From NCBI RefSeq assembly GCF_000954115.1, contig NZ_CP010797.1, positions 2,356,001 to 2,420,000 of the forward strand: a DNA stretch of 64,000 nucleotides. Reading direction: 5' to 3'. The notes beneath the pieces are model-generated. The model had not been told where the DNA came from. It saw only the letters and a list, made by a program, of their open reading frames with translations, and did not search any database. A program made the position numbers and the translations under genes. This document shows positions 51,590-61,807 of the stretch, one piece after another (within the stretch, counting starts at the first letter, position 1; each line of letters begins with the position of its first letter). This DNA comes from Rhodococcus sp. B7740 (GTDB lineage: Bacteria; Actinomycetota; Actinomycetes; Mycobacteriales; Mycobacteriaceae).

Positions 51590-53041
51590 CTACTGGGCCG
51601 GAATGACCGGCGGCACGAAGTCGAAGGTCATACCAAGAAGCCACACGAGCAGCAGGACCACCGGGAAGTGGAAGATGAACTGCAGGAACGTGAATCCGAT
51701 CAGATCTCGCGCTCGCAGGCCCAGGACGGCCAACAGCGGCAGCATGAAGAACGGGTTGATCAGATTCGGCAACGCCTCGGCCACGTTGTAGATCTGGACG
51801 GTCCAACCGAGGTTCATCTGCACGTCCGTCGCCGACTGCATCACATACGGCGCTTCGACCAGCCACTTGCCGCCACCCGAGGGGACGAAGAGCCCGAGTA
51901 CGACGGTGTAGATCGCGATGACCACCGCGAAGCCGCCGCCGCTGCCGATGTCGGTGAAGAAGTTCGCGAGATGCTCGGAGATCGTGACGCCTCCCCGGCC
52001 CTCCGCCTTGGTCAACATGGCGGCCATCGCGGCGTACAGCGGGAACTGCACCAGGATCCCAGCGGTCGCGGGCACCGCTTTGCTGACCGAATCGAGGAAG
52101 CGCCGCGGGGTGCCGTGCAGCACGAGCCCGAGCATCAGGAACACCAAGAGATAGCCGTTGAGACTGCTCACCACAGACAGCACTGGCAGCGTCAACAGCT
52201 GGGAGACAAGCCATCCCAGGGTCATTGCGCCGACGAAGAGCGGAAGAACTCTGCTGTACTCGAGCCACTCGCCCGGTCGACTGCGCGGAGCAGGCTCGGC
52301 GACGGTGTCGTCGAGATCGACCTTCATGTCTGCGGCAGTCTTGATCGCGGCACCCTTGGGGGCGGACACATGCGCGATGACGACCGTCAGAACGATGATG
52401 ATCACGCACATCAGCAACGACTGCCACGTGAAGATGGTGGTTCCGAAGTCGAGTACACCGGTGACCGAAAGCAGCGTCGCCGGAAGCGAACTCGCCGTCG
52501 CCTGCAACTGCGCGGCCGAGGAAGACATTCCCAGCGCCCACACGGCCCCGAGTCCCATGAACGCCGCAGCCCCCAGTGCTCGGTAGTCCGTCCTCAGATC
52601 GTCCCGCCGCGCGATGGCTCGGGCGAGCAGACCGGCGAACACCAAGCTCAGACCCCAGTTCAGGAACGACACCGAGCAGGACAGCAGTGCCACGAAACTG
52701 ACTGCGCTGCTTGAACTCTTGGGCACCTGCGCCAACCGTGTGATCAATCTGGCGACCGGTGGAGAGGTGGCCACGACGTAGCCGGTGAGAACGACCATCG
52801 CCATCTGCAGGGTGAAGGCGGTCAGGTCCCAGAAGCCGTTTCCGAACGCGTCGACCACATTCTGCGGAGACGACCCGTTCGCGAACGCAGCGACAGCCAC
52901 GACCACCACACCGACCAGAGCGAAGATGTACGCGTCGGGAAACCACTTCTCGGTCCCCTTGGCGAGCGCTTGCGCTACGCGGGCCAGCCCTTTCTCGGCC
53001 GGTGCCTGGTCGGCCGCAGCCTGTTCGGCGGGTGACGTCAT
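51590..53041 (-). CDS. Short-chain fatty acid transporter, AtoE family
   Basis: 483 aa, about twelve hydrophobic segments. Motifs: FPDAYIFALVGVVVVAVAAF near the N-terminus, GFWDLTAFTLQMAMVVLTGY, SFLNWGLSLVFAGLLARAIA and FVPSGGGKWLVEAPYVMQSA, the family signature near the C-terminus. Moves short-chain fatty acids such as acetoacetate/butyrate across the cytoplasmic membrane. Single gene between tRNA-Leu and ppx. Confidence 0.88.
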   Translation of the reverse strand: MTSPAEQAAADQAPAEKGLARVAQALAKGTEKWFPDAYIFALVGVVVVAVAAFANGSSPQNVVDAFGNGFWDLTAFTLQMAMVVLTGYVVATSPPVARLITRLAQVPKSSSSAVSFVALLSCSVSFLNWGLSLVFAGLLARAIARRDDLRTDYRALGAAAFMGLGAVWALGMSSSAAQLQATASSLPATLLSVTGVLDFGTTIFTWQSLLMCVIIIVLTVVIAHVSAPKGAAIKTAADMKVDLDDTVAEPAPRSRPGEWLEYSRVLPLFVGAMTLGWLVSQLLTLPVLSVVSSLNGYLLVFLMLGLVLHGTPRRFLDSVSKAVPATAGILVQFPLYAAMAAMLTKAEGRGGVTISEHLANFFTDIGSGGGFAVVIAIYTVVLGLFVPSGGGKWLVEAPYVMQSATDVQMNLGWTVQIYNVAEALPNLINPFFMLPLLAVLGLRARDLIGFTFLQFIFHFPVVLLLVWLLGMTFDFVPPVIPAQ

Positions 53042-53157
53042 CGGTGGTCCTCACCTCGAAGGAAGCCGTGACGTGGGCCACAGCACCTGTAAGGCTTCAC
53101 CGAATGACGCAGCGATGCAACCGACATCGCCGCAGACCGCCTCTGCAGAAATGCAGA

Positions 53158-54102
53158 TCAGATCTTGATGGACATCGCGATGCCGTCGAGGATGTCGTGC
53201 TCACTGACCGTCAACGAGCTCACGGCACCGCGTCGCTCGAACTCCTCGGCCAATACGCTGCACACGATCGCACCGCCGCCGATGACGTCGACCCGTCCGG
53301 GGTGCATGGGGCCCAACGCGCTTCGCTGCGTATGCGTCATGCCGATCAGTCGCTCGCACACCTCGAAGAGCTGATCGAACGGCACTCGCGAAAGATGCAC
53401 GGCGTCCGCGTCGTACTCGGGCAGGTCCTTGGCGATGGCCGCGATGGTCGTCATCGTGCCGGCCACCCCCACCCAGCTCGACGCGTCACCGATCGACACT
53501 TCCTCGAACGCCTCCGCCAACTTCTCGCGGGCGTACTCACGCGCACCGTTGATCTCGTCGACGGTGGGCGGGTCACTGTGCAGGAACCGTTCGGTGAGGC
53601 GTACGCAGCCGATGTTGGCCGAGAACGCGGACTTGACGCCCTTGGCGTCGCCCAGCACGAGCTCGGTGGAACCGCCACCCAGATCGACGACCAGGAAAGG
53701 CCCTGCCGCAGGGTCGAGTTCACCGACTGCACCGGCGAACGACAGTCGCGCTTCCTCGTCGCCGGTGATCACTTCGGCCTCGGCACCGGGGATGACCTTG
53801 CCGAGCACCTCACGCACCATCGAGAAGAAGTCCTCTCGATTGGACGCATCCCGAGTGGCCGAGGTGGCGACCATCCGCACTGCTGTGGCCCCGGTCTTGC
53901 GAATGATCTCCGCGTACTCGACCAATGCCACGCGGGTGCGCTCGATCGCCTCGGGTACGAATGCTCCGGTGGCGTCGACGCCTTGCCCGAGCCGTACCAC
54001 TCGCATCTCGCGAGCGACGTCGGCGAGCGACTTACCGTTGTTGTCTGCGACGAGCAGGCGGATCGAGTTGGTGCCGCAATCGATTGCTGCAACCCTGGTC
54101 AT
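53158..54102 (-). CDS. ppx: Exopolyphosphatase / pppGpp phosphohydrolase (Ppx/GppA)
   Basis: 314 aa. ASKHA-fold motifs: AAIDCGTNSIRLLVAD (phosphate 1), VVDLGGGSTELVLG (phosphate 2) and DVIGGGAIVCSVL. Length matches the short actinobacterial Ppx2-type proteins. The ATG at 54102 overlaps the DUF501 stop by ATGA; the upstream extension to 54138 is not needed. Part of the conserved eno-ftsB-DUF501-ppx operon. Confidence 0.93.
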   Translation of the reverse strand: MTRVAAIDCGTNSIRLLVADNNGKSLADVAREMRVVRLGQGVDATGAFVPEAIERTRVALVEYAEIIRKTGATAVRMVATSATRDASNREDFFSMVREVLGKVIPGAEAEVITGDEEARLSFAGAVGELDPAAGPFLVVDLGGGSTELVLGDAKGVKSAFSANIGCVRLTERFLHSDPPTVDEINGAREYAREKLAEAFEEVSIGDASSWVGVAGTMTTIAAIAKDLPEYDADAVHLSRVPFDQLFEVCERLIGMTHTQRSALGPMHPGRVDVIGGGAIVCSVLAEEFERRGAVSSLTVSEHDILDGIAMSIKI

Positions 54103-54629
54103 TGCTTCTCCGCACGTAGTTCTTCGATGGTCGGCCAATCGGCCGGAATTGCCTTGCCGCGCAACGAGTTCTCGGCTGCCAACGCAACCGACTCGTCACC
54201 CAGCGGGTTGACGCCCGGGCCCTTGGCCAACGAGTGCGCGATGAGCACGTGCAGGCACTTGACGCGATCGGGCATACCGCCGCCGGTGAAATCCGTTCCG
54301 AGAGATTCGATCTCGTCACGCTCGGCCAGATACGACTGATGGGCGCGCAAGTATGCCGCGGCCAGTTCGGGATCGGTACCGAGACGCTCGGTCATCTCCC
54401 GCATCACCCCGGCCGATTCCTGTCGACTGGCCTCGGCCGTCAGCCGCGGATCCGTCAGATAGAACAGAGTGGGAAAAGGCGTGCCGTCGGGCAGCTTCGG
54501 GGCGGTTTTCACCACACCCGGCCTGCCGTCCGGAGATCGGTACGCGATCTCGAGTACGCCACGCGGTTCACGTCCGAGCTGCGCTGCGACCGCATCGAGA
54601 TCTTCCTGCGAGACTGCCGAGGAATTCAC
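54099..54629 (-). CDS. DUF501 protein
   Basis: 176 aa. GTG start at 54629 with AAGGAGG nine bases upstream and a 4-bp overlap with ftsB; frames extending further upstream overlap ftsB. Recognised by LEIAYRSPDGRPGVVKTAPK, TPFPTLFYLTDPRL, GGGMPDRVKCLHVLIAHSLA and GVNPLGDE. These conserved Cys/His residues define the family. Function unknown; always linked to ppx and ftsB in actinobacteria. Confidence 0.92.
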   Translation of the reverse strand: MNSSAVSQEDLDAVAAQLGREPRGVLEIAYRSPDGRPGVVKTAPKLPDGTPFPTLFYLTDPRLTAEASRQESAGVMREMTERLGTDPELAAAYLRAHQSYLAERDEIESLGTDFTGGGMPDRVKCLHVLIAHSLAKGPGVNPLGDESVALAAENSLRGKAIPADWPTIEELRAEKQ

Positions 54630-55339
54630 CCGACCGGTCCTCCTTCTGGTTCTGGCACCGCCGGCGCGGCCGGTGCAGGTTCTGGCTGTACGAGTGGCAT
54701 GGGTGCGGACGTCGGCTCCGGGGGTTCGTTCGATCCCTGCGGCTGGACGGCGGTGTTCCACAGTTCGGTGAACCACGGTCCCGTCGGCGTGTTGTCCACG
54801 GCGAGGTCCGCGGAGCTCGGCGAATAATCGCCGGGCAACTGCACCTGATACGGCGTCTCCCCCGGCATGACGAAACGCAGCCGTTCGCGAGCGTCGGCCG
54901 CAATGCGGGACGGCTCGTCGAGCTGCGACTTCTGGGTCTGGAGCGCGTCCACCTCATCTTGCAGGGTCTGACGCTCGGCCAACACGGACTCGAGCTCACT
55001 GCGTTGCGAGAAATACGTGCGCAGCGGCACGGCCAGCGTCAACGCCAGCGCGCACACCACGACACCGAGGATGACGGCCCGGCCGGTGGACAGCCCGAAG
55101 AACGTCCGCTCGGGCATCTTGGGTCGACGAACACCGACGCGCCGGGGCGCGGCCTTGCCGCCGACCACGGCGTCGCGCGCCTGATCCGAGGGTTCCGGTG
55201 GGGTGGCCTGCCGGCCGGAGGCGTTCTCCTCGCGAGAGACGCCCCCGGCCTTGGACCGACTCGATGTGGAGGACCGGCCGCGGGGTCGGGGATCACGTCC
55301 ACCTGGACTGGTCCCGGACCTGCCGCGCCGTGCCATCAT
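54626..55339 (-). CDS. ftsB: FtsB/DivIC-type septum formation initiator
   Basis: 237 aa. Basic, disordered N-terminal cytoplasmic part (about 90 residues), one transmembrane helix (AVILGVVVCALALTLAVPLR), an extracytoplasmic coiled coil (ELESVLAERQTLQDEVDALQ) and a Pro-rich tail. This layout matches the actinobacterial FtsB of the divisome FtsQBL complex. Start ATG at 55339 (a second ATG follows directly) after GGAGAGTGA. Immediately downstream of eno. Confidence 0.9.
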   Translation of the reverse strand: MMARRGRSGTSPGGRDPRPRGRSSTSSRSKAGGVSREENASGRQATPPEPSDQARDAVVGGKAAPRRVGVRRPKMPERTFFGLSTGRAVILGVVVCALALTLAVPLRTYFSQRSELESVLAERQTLQDEVDALQTQKSQLDEPSRIAADARERLRFVMPGETPYQVQLPGDYSPSSADLAVDNTPTGPWFTELWNTAVQPQGSNEPPEPTSAPMPLVQPEPAPAAPAVPEPEGGPVG

Positions 55340-55373
55340 TCACTCTCCACTTCGTGCCATACGTGCCTGTTCG

Positions 55374-56747
<1,374 letters not shown>

Positions 56748-57470
56748 CTACGGCCTGGTGCCCACCGAGTACGCGGCCGCTCGATCGCGCACGTCCCGCA
56801 GATACTGACCCGACAGGTTGTATGCCATCAACGCCGTCTCCCAGCCCTGCGCCGTCCGCAGATCACCGCCGCGGGCGCAGAGGTAACGCGCCGCCGTCAG
56901 CGCGGCGTCGTCGATGTTGTCCGGATCTGCGACGCCGTCACCGTTGGCGTCGACGCCCCATTTCTTCCAGGTCTCGGGAATGAACTGCATGGGGCCCATG
57001 GCCCGATCGAACTCGGTGTCGCCGTCCATGACGCCACCGTCGGTGTCCGGAATCTCGGCGACGCCCGGTCCGCCGTCGAGTGGGATTCCGCGAATCGGCG
57101 GTGCGACGAGACCGTCGGGTGCCACCGACGAACCCTGGTACGTGCCGTGGCGACTCTCGATGTATCCGATGCCGGCGAGCGTCGTCCATGCGATTCCGCA
57201 GTCGGCGTCCGTCTCGGTCATGATCGCCGCAGCGTGCCCGTACGACGCCAGGGCGGTCACCGAGATGCCCAGCGCGTCGGTCTGGGGTTCGGCCCAGGCG
57301 AGCAACAAGTCGGCCGTGCGTCCGGGCGCGTTGAAGTCGATGGCCGGTACTTCCGTGCCGGGTCCGGGCGGGATGCCCTCGGGAATCTCGCGTTTCGGTT
57401 CGCCCGTGCCGCACGCCGTCAATGCAAGAAGAAGCGACGCTGTGGCGAGCACGCAGATACGGGAGATCAC
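56748..57470 (-). CDS. lpqU: Lytic transglycosylase lipoprotein (LpqU-like)
   Basis: 240 aa from the GTG at 57470 (AGGATGGA upstream); other GTG/TTG starts lie within 21 bp. Signal peptide ending in lipobox LLALTACGTG, then an SLT domain with catalytic Glu in AGIGYIESRHGTYQGS, AMGPMQFIPETWKKWG and DDAALTAARYLCARGGDL. Cleaves peptidoglycan strands at the cell envelope. Upstream of eno as in mycobacteria (lpqU-eno). Confidence 0.88.
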   Translation of the reverse strand: MISRICVLATASLLLALTACGTGEPKREIPEGIPPGPGTEVPAIDFNAPGRTADLLLAWAEPQTDALGISVTALASYGHAAAIMTETDADCGIAWTTLAGIGYIESRHGTYQGSSVAPDGLVAPPIRGIPLDGGPGVAEIPDTDGGVMDGDTEFDRAMGPMQFIPETWKKWGVDANGDGVADPDNIDDAALTAARYLCARGGDLRTAQGWETALMAYNLSGQYLRDVRDRAAAYSVGTRP

Positions 57471-57581
57471 CACTCCATCCTGCACACGCAAGGTAATAGA
57501 AAGCTAAAGGCCGAGATAACCCCTGGTCAACGCGTGTTCGGGTTGGGTTGCAGGGTGTATGTTCTGGTCAGCCTTCAGTCA

Positions 57582-57600
57582 TGAGGGTCGCCTACCCTTT
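57582..57600. promoter_or_regulatory. Iron box (IdeR/DtxR-like operator)
   Basis: TGAGGGTCGCCTACCCTTT fits most positions of the 19-bp IdeR/DtxR consensus (T-W-A-G-G-T-W-A-G-S-C-T-W-A-C-C-T-W-A). Located about 50 bp before efeU, so iron-dependent repression of the operon is expected. Confidence 0.55.
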
Positions 57601-57647
57601 GCGAGGGAAGGCGTACCAATGTTCGACGCATCACAGGAGCATCACCC

Positions 57648-58532
57648 GTGTCCACAGTCGTTCTCGCCGTCGGTTCAGCGCCGTCGATCGCCACCCAGAT
57701 GTTCGGTAGTGGCTTGATCGGCCTGCGCGAAGGGCTCGAGACCGGCATCGTCGTGATGATCCTCGTCGCGTTCCTCGTCAAAGCCGAACGACGCGATGCG
57801 CTCAAGTGGGTCTGGCTCGGAGTCGGCCTGGCCGTCGCCATGGTCGCCGCCATCTTCTTCGTGATCCACTACGGCACCTCCACCGTCACCGGACTGACCG
57901 CCGAAATAATCGCCGGAGCCGCCTCGCTCGTGGCCGTCGTCATCGTGACCGCGATGGTGCTGTGGATGCGCACCGCCGCCAAGAACATCTCCGGCGAACT
58001 GCGGGCGAACATGGAGAAAGCACTCACCGTCGGCCCCGCCGCAGTACTCACGCTGTCCTTCTTCGCCGTCGGGCGCGAAGGCGTCGAAACCGCATTGCTC
58101 ATGGTCGGCTACGCCGAGAACACCAACGGCAGCCTGTGGCCACTGCTCGGACTCCTGCTCGGCATCGTCGTCGCCGCCGTGCTGACGGTGTTCCTGTACT
58201 TCGGTGCCGTCCGAATCAACTTCGCCGTGTTCTTCAAGTACACCGGCATCTTCCTGATCGTGGTGGCCGCCGGAATCCTCGCCTACGGCATCCGCGCACT
58301 GCAGATCGGCGGCATTCTGCCCGGCGGCAGCGCAGTCGCCTTCGACATCAGCGCTCACTTCGACGCCTCGAGCTGGTACGGCACCGTGCTCGGCGGCATC
58401 TTCAACTTCCGTCCCGAGCCCACTGTTTTCCAGGCGATCGCGTGGGTGCTCTACATCGTGATCGTGTTGTTCCTCTTCCTCCGCCCGGTCCGCGTTCCCG
58501 CGGCTCCCGAGCCTGTACTTCAGAACTCCTGA
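57648..58532 (+). CDS. efeU: EfeU-type iron permease (FTR1 family)
   Basis: 294 aa, seven hydrophobic segments. The two iron-binding REGLE-type motifs are GLIGLREGLETGIVVMIL (helix 1) and FFAVGREGVETALLMVGY (helix 4). GTG start with ACAGGAG upstream. Transports iron oxidised by the EfeOB partners encoded downstream. Confidence 0.95.
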   Translation: MSTVVLAVGSAPSIATQMFGSGLIGLREGLETGIVVMILVAFLVKAERRDALKWVWLGVGLAVAMVAAIFFVIHYGTSTVTGLTAEIIAGAASLVAVVIVTAMVLWMRTAAKNISGELRANMEKALTVGPAAVLTLSFFAVGREGVETALLMVGYAENTNGSLWPLLGLLLGIVVAAVLTVFLYFGAVRINFAVFFKYTGIFLIVVAAGILAYGIRALQIGGILPGGSAVAFDISAHFDASSWYGTVLGGIFNFRPEPTVFQAIAWVLYIVIVLFLFLRPVRVPAAPEPVLQNS

Positions 58533-58546
58533 AAGGCACCACCACC

Positions 58547-59686
58547 ATGCGTCGTTCCACCTTCGCCCTGGCCGCAGTCGCGGTTCTGCCGATGGCATTG
58601 GCCGGATGCACCGAAAAGTCCTCCACCGAGGCCGCATCGGGCGATATCGCCGTCACTGCGACGGACTCCTCCTGCGATGTGAGCGCATCCGAGGGCACCA
58701 CCGGCAACTCGACCTTCCAGATCACCAACAACGGCAGCAAGGTCACCGAGTTCTACGTCTACGGCGAGGGTGACCGCGTCATGGGTGAGGTGGAGAACAT
58801 CGGACCCGGCCTGACGCGTCAGCTCATCGTCGCCCTGCCCGACCCCGGCACGTACCAAACCGCATGCAAGGCAGGCATGGTGGGCGACGGCGTGCGCGCG
58901 GACTTCGTGGTGACCGGCGAGTCGGTCCGCTCGGCGGGCGAGGACGGGCTGCTCGCCGAGGCCGCGGCGGGCTACAAGCGCTACGTCGTCAGCCAGATCG
59001 ACGCACTGCAGGACACCACCACATCGTTCGTCACCGCCGTCAAGAGCGGAGATGTGGCCGCGGCCAAGGCGCAGTTCCCCATTGCGCGTAGCTATTACGA
59101 GCGCATCGAGCCCGTCGCCGAGAGCTTCCCCGACGATCTCGACCCACGAATCGACCTGCGTGAGCCCGACGTGGAGCCCGGAGCCGAATGGACCGGCTTC
59201 CACCGCATCGAAAAGGATCTGTGGACGCAGGGCCTGCAGCCCGACACGAACGCGATGGCCGATCAGCTCCAGGCCGACATCACCGAGCTCGCCGACAAGA
59301 TCAAGGCCGACGACTTCACCATCGACCCCATCCAGGTGGCAGGCGGCGCGCAGGGATTGCTCGACGAGGTCGCCAAGACCAAGATCAGCGGTGAAGAGGA
59401 CTTCTTCTCGCACACCGACCTGTGGGACTTCCAGGCCAACGTCGACGGCTCGCAGGCCGCCATCGCCGCCGTTCGTCCGATCCTCGACGAGCGCAACGCC
59501 GAACTGGGCACTGCCATCGACGCGCGCTTCGCCGAACTCGATGCCGAACTCGCCAAGTACCGCAGCGGCGACGGTTTCGTCTTCTACGACACCGTGACCG
59601 AACCGCAGCGTCAGGAACTGTCCAACAAGATCGACGCATTGTCCGCCGAAGTGAGCCAGGTGCAGGGTGTCGTTGCCGGACAATAA
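58547..59686 (+). CDS. efeO: EfeO iron-uptake lipoprotein
   Basis: 379 aa. Lipobox LPMALAGCTEK after a short signal peptide; N-terminal cupredoxin-like domain (ITNNGSKVTEFYVYGEGDRV), then an M75 domain with the HxxE metal motif in GFHRIEKDLW. Binds and delivers Fe on the outer face of the membrane. 15 bp after efeU. Confidence 0.94.
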   Translation: MRRSTFALAAVAVLPMALAGCTEKSSTEAASGDIAVTATDSSCDVSASEGTTGNSTFQITNNGSKVTEFYVYGEGDRVMGEVENIGPGLTRQLIVALPDPGTYQTACKAGMVGDGVRADFVVTGESVRSAGEDGLLAEAAAGYKRYVVSQIDALQDTTTSFVTAVKSGDVAAAKAQFPIARSYYERIEPVAESFPDDLDPRIDLREPDVEPGAEWTGFHRIEKDLWTQGLQPDTNAMADQLQADITELADKIKADDFTIDPIQVAGGAQGLLDEVAKTKISGEEDFFSHTDLWDFQANVDGSQAAIAAVRPILDERNAELGTAIDARFAELDAELAKYRSGDGFVFYDTVTEPQRQELSNKIDALSAEVSQVQGVVAGQ

Positions 59687-60917
59687 GACTGGGCAATTCT
59701 CCCGACGGCGCCTCTTCGGTGCCGTCGGGACCGGTGCTGCGCTCGTCGGAGTCGGCGCAATCGCCGGACATGCGACGGCCTCCGGTGCCGAGGTGCCCGC
59801 GTCGGATGTCGTCGAATTTCGTGGAGACCACCAGGCCGGCATCGTCACTCCGGCGCAGGATCGCATGCACTTCGTCGCGTTCGACATCACCACCGACTCC
59901 CGCGACGACTTCGTTGCGCTGCTGAAGAAGTGGACACTGATGGCCGAACGCCTCACCAAGGGTGAGGAGACGTTCGACGGCGGCGCGGTCGACGGTGGCC
60001 AGTACAACCCGCCGTCGGACACCGGCGAGGCGCTCGGCCTGAGCGCGTCATCGCTGACGTTGACGATCGGATTCGGGCCTTCTCTGTTCGACCGATTCGA
60101 CCTGGCCTCGAAAAGACCTGCGTCACTTGCCGATCTGCAACACTTTCCGGCCGATAATCTCGACCCCCGCCGCTCCGGCGGTGACCTGTGCATCCAGGCC
60201 TGCGCCGACGACCCGCAGGTTGCCGTACACGCCATCCGCAACCTCGCCCGCGTCGGCTTCGGCACGGTGTCGGTGAAGTGGTCGCAACTCGGCTTCGGAC
60301 GCACCTCGTCCACCTCGACCACCCAGGCCACCCCGCGAAACCTGTTCGGCTTCAAGGACGGAACCGCCAACCTCAAGGCCGAGGACCCGACGCTGCTCGA
60401 CGAGAACGTGTGGGTCGCTTCCGAGGACGATCAGGAATGGATGGCAGGCGGCTCCTACCTCGTGGCCCGACGCATCCGCATGCTCATCGAATCCTGGGAC
60501 CGCACCACGCTCAAGGAACAAGAACGAGTGATCGGGCGCAGCAAGGGAACCGGCGCACCGCTGGGTCAGAAGGACGAATTCGACGCACTCGACTTCGAAT
60601 CCCAGGGGCCCGAGGGCACCTTCATCGACAAGACCGCCCACGTGCGCCTGGCGTCCAAGGAAAACCTCGGCGGCGTCCAGCTCCTGCGTCGCGGATACAA
60701 CTTCACCGACGGTTCCGACGGCTTCGGACACCTCGACGCCGGACTGTTCTTCATCGCCTACTGCCGCGACCCACTGACCCAATTCGTCCCGATGCAACTG
60801 GCCCTCTCCCGCAAGGACGCCCTGAACGAATACATCCAACACGTGGGGTCCGCGGTATTCGCCTGCCCACCCGGCGTCGGAGAATCCGAATACTGGGGTT
60901 CGACGCTGTTCGAGTAG
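59667..60917 (+). CDS. efeB: EfeB, Tat-exported DyP-type haem peroxidase
   Basis: 416 aa. GTG start inside the 3' end of efeO (20-bp overlap). Twin-arginine signal SRRRLFGAVGTGAALVGVGA. DyP motif FGFKDGTANLK (GxxDG with catalytic Asp) and proximal-His segment DKTAHVRLAS; FIAYCRDPLTQFVPMQ near the C-terminus. Exported folded with haem; oxidises Fe(II) for EfeU or reacts with peroxides. Confidence 0.95.
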   Translation: MSLPDNKTGQFSRRRLFGAVGTGAALVGVGAIAGHATASGAEVPASDVVEFRGDHQAGIVTPAQDRMHFVAFDITTDSRDDFVALLKKWTLMAERLTKGEETFDGGAVDGGQYNPPSDTGEALGLSASSLTLTIGFGPSLFDRFDLASKRPASLADLQHFPADNLDPRRSGGDLCIQACADDPQVAVHAIRNLARVGFGTVSVKWSQLGFGRTSSTSTTQATPRNLFGFKDGTANLKAEDPTLLDENVWVASEDDQEWMAGGSYLVARRIRMLIESWDRTTLKEQERVIGRSKGTGAPLGQKDEFDALDFESQGPEGTFIDKTAHVRLASKENLGGVQLLRRGYNFTDGSDGFGHLDAGLFFIAYCRDPLTQFVPMQLALSRKDALNEYIQHVGSAVFACPPGVGESEYWGSTLFE

Positions 60918-60933
60918 ACCGGTCCCCGCGTCG

Positions 60934-61048
60934 GCGTCAATGGACCCTTGCATGCGTCTGGCCGCTGCAATGGTCCATTCACGCACGACCCGGCCTGCGT
61001 CGATGGCGCATTGCACACGTCTGACCGCTGCAATGGTCCATTGACACA
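60934..61048. repeat. Two imperfect 52-bp direct repeats, 63-bp period
   Basis: Units start at 60934 and 60997. The best conserved part is CCGCTGCAATGGTCCATT in both, preceded by GCGTCTGGC / ACGTCTGAC; each unit also begins with a partly inverted copy (GCGTCAATGG). They fill the gap between efeB and the DHFR-like gene; possibly regulatory or a remnant of an intergenic repeat family. Confidence 0.6.
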
Positions 61049-61121
61049 GGCGGGCGGTGAGTTAGTACGGTCGGCTCGGTCCATACGTCGTACATCATCG
61101 TCATCGACTTCGGGAGCACAC

Positions 61122-61763
61122 ATGGGACAGCTGGTTCGGGTACAGAACTTCACCATCTCGAGCGACGGAATTGCTGCGGGGCCGGACCAAAGCTTCGAGA
61201 ACCCGTTCGGTCTCGACCATCTGGCACTGATGAGGTGGTACTTCGCCACCGCCAGCTTTCCTGGAAACGCCGGTTCGGGTGGTAGCCGCGGACTCGACGA
61301 CTACTTCGCCCGCGACTTCGCCAACAACATCGGTGCCGAGATCATGGGGAGAAACAAGTTCGGACCCCAACGCGGACCGTGGGCGGACCACGAATGGCAG
61401 GGCTGGTGGGGCGAGGAACCGCCGTTCCACACCCCCGTCTTCGTCCTCACCCACCACGCGCGACCATCGATCACACTGTCCGACACCACGTTCCACTTCG
61501 TCGACGGCGAGCCCGCCGAGGTTCTGAAGCAGGCAAAAGAGGCCGCCGACGGTAAGGACGTGCGACTCGGCGGTGGCGTCACCAGCATCCGAGAATTCCT
61601 CGACGCCGACCTCGTCGACACCCTGCACATCGCCGTCTCGCCCATCGAATTCGGCTCGGGCCTGAAGCTGTGGGACTCCCCCGACGAACTGAACGACAGA
61701 TTCGAACACGAAGTAATCCCCAGCGGCAGCGGCGTCACGCATCATCTGTTCTGGCGCAGGTAG
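61122..61763 (+). CDS. Dihydrofolate reductase-like (RibD C-terminal) family protein
   Basis: 213 aa. Fold elements: VRVQNFTISSDGIAAGPDQS at the N-terminus, AEIMGRNKFGPQRGPW, FVLTHHARPSITLSDTTFHF, and DVRLGGGVTSIREFLDADLV, the NADPH-binding GGG loop, followed by LHIAVSPIEFGSGLKLW. These proteins are common in actinobacteria and act as NAD(P)H-dependent reductases of unknown substrate. Start preceded by GGGAGCACAC. No operon partner. Confidence 0.87.
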   Translation: MGQLVRVQNFTISSDGIAAGPDQSFENPFGLDHLALMRWYFATASFPGNAGSGGSRGLDDYFARDFANNIGAEIMGRNKFGPQRGPWADHEWQGWWGEEPPFHTPVFVLTHHARPSITLSDTTFHFVDGEPAEVLKQAKEAADGKDVRLGGGVTSIREFLDADLVDTLHIAVSPIEFGSGLKLWDSPDELNDRFEHEVIPSGSGVTHHLFWRR

Positions 61764-61807
61764 CCGGTCCGGATCGAGGTACGAGGGGTGGCTGGGGATG
61801 GGAACCC

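Noticed and set aside
51402-53081. Minus-strand frame of 559 codons across the AtoE gene and tRNA
   Set aside because: The AtoE transporter frame (51590-53041) shows clear membrane helices and family motifs; the other frame is Arg-rich and crosses the tRNA gene.
57675-58637. Minus-strand frame opposite efeU
   Set aside because: Antisense of the REGLE-motif permease; Asp/Gly/His-rich composition is an artefact.
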